Shown: piece after piece, positions 54,035 through 62,706 of the stretch
Numbering within the stretch: position 1 is the stretch's first letter
How the letters are laid out: every line of letters starts with the position of its first letter
Origin: Pseudonocardia autotrophica
Lineage (GTDB): Bacteria > Actinomycetota > Actinomycetes > Mycobacteriales > Pseudonocardiaceae
Direction of reading: 5' to 3'
Assembly: GCF_000717175.1 (NCBI RefSeq)
Contig: NZ_JNYD01000022.1
Span: 124,001-188,000, forward strand
Length of the DNA: 64,000 nucleotides
Notes under the pieces: generated by a model
Seen by the model: only the letters and a program-made list of their open reading frames with translations
What the model was told of the DNA's origin: nothing
Databases searched by the model: none
Translations under genes and position numbers: made by a program

Positions 54035-54690
54035 GTCTTCTTGTTCTTCCGTCCGCCCCACGTCTCCGTGATGGCGTGACAGTTGGGGCACAGGATACGG
54101 AGGTTCTCGAGGCGATTGTCGGTGTGGTCGCCATTGACATGATCGAGCTCGAGCGGCAGCGGTCGGCCGCGCCACTCACGGAGGCCGCACTCCTCGCAGT
54201 GATTCGGTTTGAGCCCCGCCTTGATGAGGCGGCGGCGCAGATAACCGGTGGAGGTGTAGGTCGAGTTCTGGACCAGGATCTCGCCGAGGGGCGTGGGTCG
54301 ACCCGCGGCGGGCACCTTCAGCCCCTTCGCCCACGCCTGCCCGGTGAAGTGCGAGGTGTCCAGGCCCAGTCGCCGGATGTGCCCCGACACGGCGCGGAAC
54401 ATTCCGCCGTTGGGCGTGTAGCCAAGCCGCCGGAGCACCCCGTGCACGGTCTCCTCGGCCCGCACCGCCTCGATCAGCTGCTCGTCGCTGTACCGCCGGC
54501 CGGCGCGCGGCGAGCCGGCGGAGGCTCGTGGCCGATGCGAGGCGTCGAGCCCGAGCCGCGCAATGTGCTTCCGCAGCACGTCGTACTTCCCGGGCTGCAG
54601 CCCCAGCTTCCGGCACACCTCGCTCAGCGTGCGGCTCGACGCCACCGCTTCGACCAGCTGCTCGTCCGTCCACCTGCGGGCTCTCGGCAT
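54025..54690 (-). CDS. HNH endonuclease with two N-terminal DNA-binding repeats, ending in a tRNA-like structure
   Basis: A 221-residue homing-type nuclease. Residues 5-50 and 66-115 are two copies of a helix-turn-helix-like module (RWTDEQLVEAVASSRTLSEV; RYSDEQLIEAVRAEETVHGV), each ending HI-x-RLGLD. After LDTSHFTGQAWAKGL and a linker come the HNH domain: CEEC zinc pair, LELDHVNGDHTDNRLENLR and LCPNCHA. ATG at 54690 has no clear Shine-Dalgarno. The stop codon TAG (54025-54027) is positions 8-10 of the tRNA-like fold, and the next in-frame TAG is in its anticodon loop. The pairing suggests a mobile element in which nuclease and tRNA-like RNA work together. Confidence 0.9.
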   Translation of the reverse strand: MPRARRWTDEQLVEAVASSRTLSEVCRKLGLQPGKYDVLRKHIARLGLDASHRPRASAGSPRAGRRYSDEQLIEAVRAEETVHGVLRRLGYTPNGGMFRAVSGHIRRLGLDTSHFTGQAWAKGLKVPAAGRPTPLGEILVQNSTYTSTGYLRRRLIKAGLKPNHCEECGLREWRGRPLPLELDHVNGDHTDNRLENLRILCPNCHAITETWGGRKNKKTPA

Positions 54691-54742
54691 GATCCGAACG
54701 TAGCGAACATGCGTTCGAATCCGCTCGAGTTGTCCACAGGGG

Positions 54743-55210
54743 TCAGATCTTGAGGTCTCGCCGGAGCTTGGCGACGTGACCGGTGGCGCGGACGTTGTAC
54801 AGCGCGGCCTCGATCCTCCCCTCCTCGTCGATGAGGAAGGTCGAGCGGATCACCCCGGTGACCGTCTTGCCGTACATCGTCTTCTCGCCGAAGGCGCCCC
54901 ACTCCTCGAGGACCTTCCGGTCCGGGTCGGACAGCAACGGGAAGGTGAGGCCCTCCTTGTCCCGGAACTTGGCGAGCTTGGCCGGCTTGTCCGGGGAGAT
55001 GCCCAGGACGTCGACCCCCGCGTCGTTGAGCTCGGCCAGGTTGTCCCGGAAGTCGCACGCCTCCTTGGTGCAGCCGGGCGTGGACGCGGCCGGGTAGAAG
55101 TACACGATGACCTTGCGGCCGCGCAGGTCGGACAGCGAGACCGGCTTGTCGTCGGCGTCGGGCAGCGTGAAGTCCGGGGCGGCGTCGCCCGGCGCGAGGC
55201 GTGTCGTCAT
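54743..55210 (-). CDS. bcp: Thioredoxin-dependent thiol peroxidase (Bcp)
   Basis: A 155-residue peroxiredoxin of the BCP/PrxQ type: peroxidatic and resolving cysteines in TPGCTKEACDFRDN five residues apart, preceded by VIVYFYPAAS. It reduces hydroperoxides using thioredoxin. ATG at 55210. It lies 52 bp upstream of the HNH gene on the same strand and could read into it. Confidence 0.95.
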   Translation of the reverse strand: MTTRLAPGDAAPDFTLPDADDKPVSLSDLRGRKVIVYFYPAASTPGCTKEACDFRDNLAELNDAGVDVLGISPDKPAKLAKFRDKEGLTFPLLSDPDRKVLEEWGAFGEKTMYGKTVTGVIRSTFLIDEEGRIEAALYNVRATGHVAKLRRDLKI

Positions 55211-55323
55211 GCCCCGATCCTGTCAGTTCCCGCAACACCGGGACGCCCGCCGGGCCCGGCCGGGACCGCTCGTCTACGGTGTGGCCGAGTCAGAGTCCGA
55301 TGACGAGCACCGAGGAGTGTGTC

Positions 55324-55545
55324 GTGGCCCGCGACCCCGAGAGCATCCAGAGCGAGATCGAGAAGACGCGGGACGCGCTCGCCGACAGCCTGGACGCGCT
55401 GACCGACCGCGCGAACCCGAAGCGCTTCGTCGACTCGGGCAAGCAGCAGATCGCGATCAAGCTCGAGGACCCGAAGATCCGCTACGCGCTGATCGGAGTC
55501 GGCGCGGTCCTCGCCCTTGCCGTGCTGAAGAAGCTGTTCTCCTGA
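55324..55545 (+). CDS. DUF3618 small membrane protein
   Basis: A 73-residue protein with the family start RDPESIQSEIEKTRDALADS and one C-terminal membrane segment (YALIGVGAVLALAVLKKLF). Function unknown; common next to bcp in actinobacteria. GTG at 55324 has GAGGAG 10 nt upstream. Confidence 0.85.
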   Translation: MARDPESIQSEIEKTRDALADSLDALTDRANPKRFVDSGKQQIAIKLEDPKIRYALIGVGAVLALAVLKKLFS

Positions 55546-55576
55546 CGGGTCCGGGGGCCCCGGGCCCCCGGCACCC

Positions 55577-56794
55577 TCACCGTCGCAGCGAGGCGGCGAA
55601 CTCCAGCGCCTGGGCCCGGTCGGCCTCGGCGAGCAGCAGCGCGCGGTAGCGCGCGATGTAGCGGGCCGCGCCGAAGCCGGCCACCGCGACCAGCCGGTCG
55701 CCCCGCAGGTACCCGGCGACGGTGCCCTTCACCGCACCGCCGGAGAGCCCCTCGCCGTGCAGCGGCACGATCCCGTCGGCGAGATCGGGTCGCCCGATCA
55801 GCTGGATCTTGAGCCCGAACTGGTCCGACCAGAAGTAGGGGACCGTGGCGGGCGGGGCCTCGGTGCCGGTGATCGCCCGGGCGACGATCGTGGCCTGGTC
55901 GGCGGTCGAGGTCCAGTGCTCGTGCCGGTGCCGGCCGCCCTGCGCCGGGTAGTCCCAGGCGGCGGCGTCGCCCACCGCCCACACACCGTCGAGCCCGAGC
56001 ACGCGGCCCTGCGCGTCGCACGGGATCCCGTCGGTCAGGTCGAGCCCGGCGTCGGCGAGCCAGCCGAGGTCCGGCCGGCCGCCGATCCCGACGAGCGCGA
56101 CGTCGGCCTCGATCCGCGAGCCGTCGGCCAGCTCGACGGCCACGCCGGCGCCGGAGGGCTCGACGAAGCCGGTGAGCGCCACACCCGTCCGCAGGTCCAC
56201 GCCGCCCTCGCGGATCAGCCGCGCGGCGAGCGCGCCGACCTCCGCGCCCAGGCCGCGCACCAGCGGCACCGGTGCGGCCTCGACCATCGTGACCTGCACG
56301 CCCTTGCCGATCGCGGTGCTGGCGACCTCGGCGCCGATGAACCCGGCGCCGACCACGAGCAGGGTCGACGCCTTGTCGAGCTCGTCGCGCAGGGTCAGGG
56401 CGTCGTCGAGGGTCCGGAGGGTGTGGACGCCCTCGGGCTGGCCGGGCAGCCGGCGCGCCTCGACGCCGGGGGCGAGCACGATCGCGTCGGCGGTGAGCAC
56501 CGCGCCGTCGGCCAGCTCGACCTCGCCGGGCCGCAGCGCGACGGCACGCAGCCCCAGGTACATCCGGACGCCGAGGTCCTCGAGCGCGGCCTCCTCCTTC
56601 AGCGCCAGCCGCTCGGCCTCCCAGTCGCCGGCGAGGAGCTGCTTGGACAGCGGCGGGCGGTCGTAGGGCGGGTGCGCCTCCGCGCCGACGAGGCTGATCC
56701 GGCCCTCGTAGCCGGCCTGGCGCAGCTGCTCCACGGTCCGGATGCCGCCGAGGCCCGCCCCGACGACCAGTACGTGCTCCGGCCCACCGCTCAA
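55577..56794 (-). CDS. FAD-dependent NAD(P)H:ferredoxin-type reductase
   Basis: A 405-residue reductase with an N-terminal FAD motif (VLVVGAGLGGIRTVEQLR), an ALxPG-like IVLAPGVEARRLPG, an NAD motif (LLVVGAGFIGAEVASTAIG) and GVWAVGDAAAWDYP, followed by a reductase C-terminal domain (VPYFWSDQFGLKIQLIG). It passes electrons from NAD(P)H to a ferredoxin, usually for P450 or Rieske oxygenases. No partner is adjacent. Confidence 0.9.
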   Translation of the reverse strand: MSGGPEHVLVVGAGLGGIRTVEQLRQAGYEGRISLVGAEAHPPYDRPPLSKQLLAGDWEAERLALKEEAALEDLGVRMYLGLRAVALRPGEVELADGAVLTADAIVLAPGVEARRLPGQPEGVHTLRTLDDALTLRDELDKASTLLVVGAGFIGAEVASTAIGKGVQVTMVEAAPVPLVRGLGAEVGALAARLIREGGVDLRTGVALTGFVEPSGAGVAVELADGSRIEADVALVGIGGRPDLGWLADAGLDLTDGIPCDAQGRVLGLDGVWAVGDAAAWDYPAQGGRHRHEHWTSTADQATIVARAITGTEAPPATVPYFWSDQFGLKIQLIGRPDLADGIVPLHGEGLSGGAVKGTVAGYLRGDRLVAVAGFGAARYIARYRALLLAEADRAQALEFAASLRR

Positions 56795-56904
56795 CGTCCA
56801 CGCTCCTGTCCCCGGCGACTTGCGACGCGGCCATCCTGGCCGACGCGCCCGGCCGCTGTCTCGGGGCCCGCACGGTCTGTTGCGCGGCCCACACCGCCGG
56901 GTGA

Positions 56905-57684
56905 TCAGCCGGTGCGCGTGTCCGGGTCGAGCCGGGACCGGAGCCGGTCGAGGGTCTGGGCGAGCAGCCGCGAGACGTGCATCTGCGAGATGCCGACCTG
57001 CTCGGCGATCTGGGTCTGGGTCATGTTGCCGAAGAACCGCAGCATGACGATGGTGCGCTCGCGCTCGGCCAGCTCGCCGAGGACGGGCCGCAGGGCCTGC
57101 CGGTGGTCGACGCGGTCCAGCTCCGCGTCGGCGGCGCCCACCAGCTCGCCGACGGTGGCGCTGCCCTGCTCGGAGGAGAGCATCTCGTCGAGCGACGAGC
57201 TGCGGTAGGCCTCGGAGGCCTCCAGGCCCTCGAGGACCTCGGCGACCGGCACGCCGAGCTGCTCGGCGATCTCCGACGGCCGGGGCGCGCGGCCGAGCCG
57301 CTGGGACAGGTCCGACACCGCGGCGTTGATGGACACGTGCATGTCCTTGAGCCGCCGGGGCACCCGCATCGACCAGCCCTGGTCCCGGAAGTGCCGGCGG
57401 ACCTCGCCGCTGATGGTCGGCACGGCAAAGGAGAAGAAGTCCGTGCCCTTCTCCGGCGAGTAGCGGTCCACGGCGTTGATGAGCCCGACGGTGGCGACCT
57501 GGACCAGGTCGTCGAGCGGCTCGCCGCGATGGGCGAAGCGGCGCGCGATGTGCTGCGCGATCGGCAGGAAGCCGGTCACCAGCCGGTCGCGCAGCGCCTC
57601 GCGGCGGGGGTCGTCCTCGTCGAGCCCGGCGTACTCCGCCAGGAGCGGGGTCAGGTGACCGTACTCGGAGTCGGCCGCACTCAC
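56905..57684 (-). CDS. SigB/SigF/SigG-type alternative sigma factor
   Basis: A 259-residue group 3 sigma factor: region 2 FLPIAQHIARRFAHRGEPLD and DLVQVATVGLINAVDRY, region 3 around MRVPRRLKDMHVSINAAVSD, and region 4 IVMLRFFGNMTQTQIAEQVG then ISQMHVSRLLAQ. It controls stress or developmental genes. GTG at 57684 overlaps the stop of the anti-sigma kinase gene (GTGA), the classic operon of such sigma factors. Confidence 0.93.
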   Translation of the reverse strand: MSAADSEYGHLTPLLAEYAGLDEDDPRREALRDRLVTGFLPIAQHIARRFAHRGEPLDDLVQVATVGLINAVDRYSPEKGTDFFSFAVPTISGEVRRHFRDQGWSMRVPRRLKDMHVSINAAVSDLSQRLGRAPRPSEIAEQLGVPVAEVLEGLEASEAYRSSSLDEMLSSEQGSATVGELVGAADAELDRVDHRQALRPVLGELAERERTIVMLRFFGNMTQTQIAEQVGISQMHVSRLLAQTLDRLRSRLDPDTRTG

Positions 57685-58118
57685 CGGGGGGCTGCGTCGG
57701 CGCGCTTGTGCAGGCGGATGCCCACGGTGCCGCTGCCGTTCGCCTCGAGCTCCACCTCGTCGGCCAGGGTCTGCAGGACCCGCCAGCCGAAGGTGTCCGT
57801 GGACACGGGGGTGGCCGCGTCGCCGGTGTCGACCTCGGCGTGGACGCGGATGAGCTCCTCGCGCACGTCGAAGGTGCACCGGAGCGAGGACCCCGGCGCG
57901 GCGACGTCGACCAGGGTCGCGCACGCTTCGTCGACGGCCATCCGCAGGTCCGAGATGGCGTCCAGGTCGAAGTCCGCGCGGGCGGCGAGGTCCGAGGCGA
58001 CGGCGCGGATGGTCGGGATCAGCGAGGCCGAGGCGCTGGTGCGCACCTCCACCACGGATCCCGGCGTCTCCACCGTCCCCGGGCCGTCTCCGGCGCCCAC
58101 GGGATCCACTTCGGACAC
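57681..58118 (-). CDS. RsbW-like anti-sigma factor kinase
   Basis: A 145-residue GHKL ATPase. N-box SDLRMAVDEACATLVDVA and the G-motif region TDTFGWRVLQTLADEVE are visible. It binds the sigma factor and phosphorylates STAS antagonists. GTG at 58118, preceded by GGGAAG, is preferred over the ATG at 58166 because a sigma-B-like promoter lies just upstream of that ATG. Confidence 0.88.
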   Translation of the reverse strand: MSEVDPVGAGDGPGTVETPGSVVEVRTSASASLIPTIRAVASDLAARADFDLDAISDLRMAVDEACATLVDVAAPGSSLRCTFDVREELIRVHAEVDTGDAATPVSTDTFGWRVLQTLADEVELEANGSGTVGIRLHKRADAAPR

Positions 58119-58170
58119 GCGACGTCTTCCCTTCGTCACGGACCCGCTCGGGCCCTCGATCCCCATCGTG

Positions 58171-58196
58171 CTACCCGGGGTGCGTTCTTATCAATC
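58171..58196 (-). promoter_or_regulatory. Candidate SigB-type promoter before the rsbW-sigma operon
   Basis: On the minus strand GATT is followed after 16 nt by GGGTAG, close to the Streptomyces sigma-B consensus (GNNT-N14-16-GGGTAC/T). It overlaps the last codons of the upstream STAS gene. It would make the sigma factor activate its own operon. The final base differs from consensus. Confidence 0.45.
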
Positions 58197-58622
58197 CGGT
58201 CGGCGTACTCGACCGGTGGAGCGGTCGCCGTGGACCCGGCCGAGGAGCTCGTCCAGACCCGGGAGCAGCGTGAACAACCGGTCGGAACCGGTGACCTCGA
58301 GCGGCCGCGTGACCGCCCGGGAGCCGCCGAGCAGGTGCAGCGCGCGACCCTGCGCCTCCGCCCGGTGCGCGGCCCGGATGAGCACCGCCAGCCCGCTCGA
58401 CGCCAGGAACCCGACGCCGTCGAGGTCGACCGCGGCCACCGCGTCCGTCGGCTCCTGCTCGAGCAGCGCGCCGAGCGCCTCGCCGAGGGTCGGCGCGGTG
58501 AGCGTGTCCACCTCCCCGTCGACCACGAGGACGTGCACGCCGGGCGCGGGCCGGGTGAGGCTGGTGTCGAGACCACCGGGACGGGACGGGCCACGCGAGG
58601 CGGGGGACGACAGGACACTCAC
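58191..58622 (-). CDS. STAS-domain anti-sigma factor antagonist
   Basis: A 143-residue protein with a STAS domain: VHVLVVDGEVDTLTAPTLGE and VDLDGVGFLASSGLAVLIRA, where the serine pair is the expected phosphorylation site. When dephosphorylated it should bind the RsbW-like kinase and free the sigma factor. It lies upstream of rsbW and divergent from the LOV-PP2C phosphatase, its likely activator. Confidence 0.9.
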   Translation of the reverse strand: MSVLSSPASRGPSRPGGLDTSLTRPAPGVHVLVVDGEVDTLTAPTLGEALGALLEQEPTDAVAAVDLDGVGFLASSGLAVLIRAAHRAEAQGRALHLLGGSRAVTRPLEVTGSDRLFTLLPGLDELLGRVHGDRSTGRVRRPD

Positions 58623-58763
58623 CTCCAGCGACGGCGTGCCCGCGCGGATCGCGGACGGGCGGGACGCGAGACGGCTGCGGGCTCAACCGATCCCGGCGAA
58701 CCCTACCCATCGGGCGGAGGCGGCCGGGGCGCGGGTGGGCCGGGACGCCATTACGATCTGCGC

Positions 58764-61007
58764 GTGGAGACGACCGACCCGCGCGGGCTGGCCGAGGACC
58801 TGGCTCAGGAGGTGGCCCAGGGGGTCGCGGAGAGCGGCCTGCCCGGCGGCGCCGGCGAGCTGCCGCAGGTGCTCTACGACGCGCCCGCGGCCGTCCTCAT
58901 GATCGACCTGGACGAGCGGCGGGTCGTCTACGCCAATGCGGCGGCCGTGGAGCTGACCGGCCACCGCGTCTCGCTGCCGGTCGACATCGACGCGTGGGGC
59001 GACGCGGCCGGCCTGACCGACCTCGGCGGCAAGCGGATGAGCGAGACGAGCTCGCCGCTGTCGCTCGTCGCGGCCGGCATCCCGGTCGCCGGCGAGCCGG
59101 TCGCGGTGCACGACGCCGCCCGCCGCGGCTCGACCGCCACCGAGGAGCAGCGCGAGGCCGCCGAGGGCCGGCTGCTGTGGGTCACCGGCTTCGTCCTGGG
59201 GCCGGGCGGGCTGGGCGACGCGGGGGAGCAGCTGCCGGTCCCCGAGGAGCTGCGGTCCCGCGCGCTCGTGGTGTTCCTGCAGCTCTCGGGCAGCGAGCAC
59301 GGCGACCGCCGGCGGCTGGAGGTGCTGCGCGACCGCGCGGTCGTCGCCACCGACATGTCCTTCACCATCACCGACCCGCGGCGCGCGGGCGACCCGCTGA
59401 TCTGGGTCAACCCGTCGTTCACCCGGCTCACCGGGTACGCGGTGGAGGACGCGGTCGGCCGCAACTGCCGGTTCCTGCAGGGCCGCAACACCGACCCGGC
59501 GTCGATCGAGCGCATCCGCGCGGCCCTGCGCGCGCAGGAGCCGATCACCGAGGTGCTGCTGAACTACCGCAAGGACGGCACCGCCTTCTGGAACCAGGTG
59601 TCGATCTCGCCGGTGGTCGACGGCGCCGGGGACCTCGTCAACTTCGTCGGCGTGCAGAACGACGTCACCGAGCGGGTGCTCGTCGAGCAGGAGCGCCGGG
59701 CGGCCCTGGCGGACGCCGAGGAGGCCCGCAGCCAGCTGCGGATGCTCGCCGAGGCGACCACCCAGATGACCGAGGCGCTGGGCGTCGAGGACGCGTGCCA
59801 CGGCCTGGCCCGCCTCGTCGTGCCGCAGCTCGCGGACGTCTGCGCCGTGGACCTGCTCGACCGCCCGGGCTCCGGGCTCCTGCGCCGGGCCGCCGTGGCC
59901 GCCCGGGACCGGGCCGACGAGGACCGGATGGCGCGGATGGCGGGCCTGCGGGACTACCGCGCCGGCCGGGGCAGCACCACCGGGCACGTGCTGGCGACGG
60001 GCGAGCCGGTGCTGCTGTCGGACCTGCCCGAGCACGGTGCCGACCGCTACGACGACGACCCGGACGCCGCCGAGCTCTACGACCGGCTGCGGATGCGGTC
60101 GGCGATCGTGGTGCCGCTGCGCGCCCGGGGCCGGGTCCTCGGCGCGCTCACGCTGGTCAGCCAGCACCCGTACGGCCGCCGCTACGGCCAGAAGGACCTG
60201 CACCTGGCCACCGACCTCGCCGGGCGGGTGGGGTTGACGGTCGACAACGCGCGGCTCTACGAGCGCGAGCACGCCGCCGCCGCGACCCTGCAGCACAGCC
60301 TGCTGCCGGCCGTCCCCGAGGTGAGTGGCCTGCAGCTGGCCGCGCGGTACCGGGTCGGCACGGACGGCAACCAGGTCGGCGGCGACTGGTACGACGTGCT
60401 GCCGCTGCCCGACGGGGCGGTCGGCATCGCGGTGGGCGACGTCGTCGGGCACGACCTGTCCGCCGCCGCGGCGATGGGGCAGCTGCGTGGTGTGCTGCGC
60501 TCCTACGCGTGGGACGGCGGCCGCCCGGGCTCGGTCCTCGACCGCTGCGACCAGCTGGTGCAGGGGCTGGAGATGGCCTCGATGGCGACCGCGGTGTACG
60601 CGCGGCTCGAGCCGCCGGACGCCTCGGGCGACCGGCTGCTGCGCTACGCCAACGCCGGGCACCCCGCCCCGCTGCTCCTCACCCGCGAGGGCGAGCTGCG
60701 GCGGCTCGACGAGCACCTCTCGCCGATGATCGGCGTCGTCCCGACGCTCGGCCGGGCCGGCGAGGAGGGCCGCACGGAGGCCACGTTGACGGTGCCCGCG
60801 GGCGCCCTGCTGCTGCTGTACACGGACGGTCTCACCGACATCGCGGGGGAGGACGCCGACGAGCGCGCCGAGCTGCTCGAACGCACCCTGCGGGAGATCC
60901 CCTCGGACTCGCCGGCCGAGGCGGTCGTCGACCAGGTGCTGGCAGCCTGCGAGCCGCGCCACGTCCGGGACGACATCGCCGTGCTCGCCGTCCGGCTGGA
61001 GCGTTGA
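58764..61007 (+). CDS. LOV-GAF-PP2C (SpoIIE-type) phosphatase
   Basis: A 747-residue multidomain phosphatase. Residues 35-150 are a PAS domain (LYDAPAAVLMIDLDERRVVY). Residues 195-310 are a LOV domain with the photoactive motif GRNCRFLQG, cysteine 235, and the flavin-contact pattern LLNYRKDGTAFWNQVSISPV. Residues 335-490 are a GAF domain. Residues 510-747 are the PP2C/SpoIIE domain (NQVGGDWYDVLPLPDG; VGDVVGHDLSAAAAMGQLRG; then TDGLTDIAGE). It is predicted to respond to blue light and dephosphorylate STAS proteins. GTG at 58764 follows TACGAT, so it is probably leaderless. Divergent from the STAS-rsbW-sigma operon. Confidence 0.92.
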   Translation: METTDPRGLAEDLAQEVAQGVAESGLPGGAGELPQVLYDAPAAVLMIDLDERRVVYANAAAVELTGHRVSLPVDIDAWGDAAGLTDLGGKRMSETSSPLSLVAAGIPVAGEPVAVHDAARRGSTATEEQREAAEGRLLWVTGFVLGPGGLGDAGEQLPVPEELRSRALVVFLQLSGSEHGDRRRLEVLRDRAVVATDMSFTITDPRRAGDPLIWVNPSFTRLTGYAVEDAVGRNCRFLQGRNTDPASIERIRAALRAQEPITEVLLNYRKDGTAFWNQVSISPVVDGAGDLVNFVGVQNDVTERVLVEQERRAALADAEEARSQLRMLAEATTQMTEALGVEDACHGLARLVVPQLADVCAVDLLDRPGSGLLRRAAVAARDRADEDRMARMAGLRDYRAGRGSTTGHVLATGEPVLLSDLPEHGADRYDDDPDAAELYDRLRMRSAIVVPLRARGRVLGALTLVSQHPYGRRYGQKDLHLATDLAGRVGLTVDNARLYEREHAAAATLQHSLLPAVPEVSGLQLAARYRVGTDGNQVGGDWYDVLPLPDGAVGIAVGDVVGHDLSAAAAMGQLRGVLRSYAWDGGRPGSVLDRCDQLVQGLEMASMATAVYARLEPPDASGDRLLRYANAGHPAPLLLTREGELRRLDEHLSPMIGVVPTLGRAGEEGRTEATLTVPAGALLLLYTDGLTDIAGEDADERAELLERTLREIPSDSPAEAVVDQVLAACEPRHVRDDIAVLAVRLER

Positions 61008-61230
61008 AGTCAGCCGGGCCTTCCCGCTCGTCCCGTGTTGACGACCGCTGCACCCGATCGGGGTAACCGACTGCCTGCCGCTGCCGCCCGCTCACGGACC
61101 CGCGCCGTCCGTTCGGCGTGCGGGGCAGCTTTCGGGGACGCGAACAGGAAACGATGCCGTTGACACCGGTCGACAGGCCGGAAGCGAGACGGTCGGCAAC
61201 GGCGCCGATCGGGCAGGGGGCGAACGAAGC

Positions 61231-61926
61231 ATGGTGGCGGTGCCGGACATCGAGGGCATCGGCACGCCCGCGCAGCGGCGCGGCGGGCCGTCCCGCGTCC
61301 CACCCGCGCGACGGCGGCTGGTGGCCGTCGCGGTGAGCCCCATGGAGCTGTTGCGGCCGGAGTCGGACCTCGCGCGCGTGGTCGCCGACGCCGGCCGGGT
61401 CGACCTGCTCCTCGCGCGGCCGGACGCGCCGGCGGTGTCGGTGGTCTCGGCGCCCGTCTCGGCGCCGGTATCGGTCCCCGCACAGCTCGACGGCGTCGCG
61501 AGCCTGCCCGTCCCCCTCGACCGGGCGGGCGTTCCGTTCGACGACCCCGACGCGGCCCGGTTCGCCGACGACCTCGATCTCGACGACCTCGACGACTACG
61601 AGGACGACGACTACGAGGACGACGACGAGGACGAGGACGGGATCGCCGCCGCCGTCGAGGCGCTCGGGCTGCAGGACGTGCACGTCCACCGGCTCGGGCT
61701 GCCCGGCCGGATCGGCGCCACGGCCGAGGACGACCTGGTCGCCGCCCTCTCCGAGCTCGTCGGCTTCGACCCCGAGCCGGGCGTGTACTGCGTGGCCCCG
61801 CTGCCTTCGCCGGCGGACCCGGAGCGGACGACGGTCGTGGCCGCCGTCCAGCGGGTGGTGCGGGTCTACGGGCTGCCGCTGCTGCGCTACCGATGTCTCG
61901 AGCTCAGCGTGGTCGGCGACGCCTAG
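61231..61926 (+). CDS. Hypothetical protein with acidic linker
   Basis: A 231-residue protein of no recognised family. Residues 30-95 form one compact part (VAVSPMELLRPESDLARVVA), residues 108-137 are almost all Asp/Glu, and residues 140-231 form a second part (VEALGLQDVHVHRLGLPGRI; LPLLRYRCLELSVV). It has no signal peptide or membrane span. It probably lies in the same regulatory neighbourhood as the PP2C gene but is separated by 223 bp in which I see no gene. Function unknown. Confidence 0.6.
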   Translation: MVAVPDIEGIGTPAQRRGGPSRVPPARRRLVAVAVSPMELLRPESDLARVVADAGRVDLLLARPDAPAVSVVSAPVSAPVSVPAQLDGVASLPVPLDRAGVPFDDPDAARFADDLDLDDLDDYEDDDYEDDDEDEDGIAAAVEALGLQDVHVHRLGLPGRIGATAEDDLVAALSELVGFDPEPGVYCVAPLPSPADPERTTVVAAVQRVVRVYGLPLLRYRCLELSVVGDA

Positions 61927-61979
61927 CACGGCCTACTTCGGGCTCCGACGGCTGCGGCCCCGGCGCATCCTCCGACACA

Positions 61980-62019
61980 CGAAGGGGCGGTCCCGGATGA
62001 TTCCGGGACCGCCCCTTCG
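61980..62019. terminator. Bidirectional terminator
   Basis: A perfect 18-bp stem (CGAAGGGGCGGTCCCGGA and complement) with a TGAT loop, between the convergent hypothetical gene and the whiB gene. Confidence 0.85.
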
Positions 62020-62062
62020 TCGTGTCGGTCCTCCCGGGGCCCCCGACGCCGCGGGAGGGACG

Positions 62063-62107
62063 CCTCAGCCGGCGGAGCCTCAGCCGGCGGAGCCTCAGCC
62101 GGCGGAC
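62063..62107. repeat. Three tandem copies of a 15-bp repeat downstream of whiB
   Basis: CCTCAGCCGGCGGAG is repeated three times head to tail (last base differs in the third), with a degenerate fourth. It lies 17 bp beyond the whiB stop codon. It may be a slippage product. Confidence 0.7.
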
Positions 62108-62123
62108 GCTCGGCCGGGGAGGC

Positions 62124-62429
62124 TCAGCTCGCGGAGACCAGGCGCTTCTGCTGGTCGCGGCGCTCGAGGAGCACGCGGCGCTCGGACTCGCCGAGGCCGC
62201 CCCACACGCCGAACGGCTCGCGCGTCTCGAGTGCGAACTCGCGGCACATGTCCATCACCGGGCAACGCTGGCACACCGCCTTCGCCTGGGCCGTCCGGCG
62301 GGCGCGGGAGGGGTTCCGCTCGCCGTCCGGGTGGAAGAAGACCGCGCTGTCCATGCCGCGGCACGCGCCCAGGCGCTGCCACTGCCAGGCGTGGTCCATG
62401 GGCCCAGGGAGGCGGGAAACGTCGCTCAC
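62124..62429 (-). CDS. whiB3: WhiB3-like iron-sulfur transcription regulator
   Basis: A 101-residue WhiB protein. Four cysteines hold a [4Fe-4S] cluster: one in LGACRGMDSAVFFHPDGER, two in VCQRCPVMDMC (C-x2-C-x5-C). The GVWGGLGESERR turn and basic tail follow. The sequence around MDSAVFFHPDGER and EPFGVWGGL matches the WhiB3 branch, which senses redox state and works with the main sigma factor. GTG at 62429 has GAAGGTGAG upstream. Confidence 0.85.
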   Translation of the reverse strand: MSDVSRLPGPMDHAWQWQRLGACRGMDSAVFFHPDGERNPSRARRTAQAKAVCQRCPVMDMCREFALETREPFGVWGGLGESERRVLLERRDQQKRLVSAS

Positions 62430-62706
62430 TCGGCTCACCTTCGCTCTCGTCGGAGGGCCCGACCACGTGCCGGGCGATCTGCCGCGGCGTTCCCCAAGGT
62501 CTCCACGGCCAAACGCCCGATGAGGCGGAACACAGTGGAGAGAGCGAAGTCGTCCGGGCGCGGACGACCGGACCGGACACCGGCCGGAGCCGACCCGGTG
62601 GGTGTCCCTGCAGCTCAGAGCGGCCGCAGAGGATCCCGCGATCGGCGTGGGTCCGCACGTCGACACACCATGTTTGTGACCCTCGTCACAACGGTGCCGG
62701 GGTGGA

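Noticed and set aside
57708..61007. Plus-strand ORF of 1099 codons as one giant protein
   Set aside because: Its first 350 codons are antisense to the rsbW and STAS genes; the true start is GTG 58764, just after a -10-like motif.
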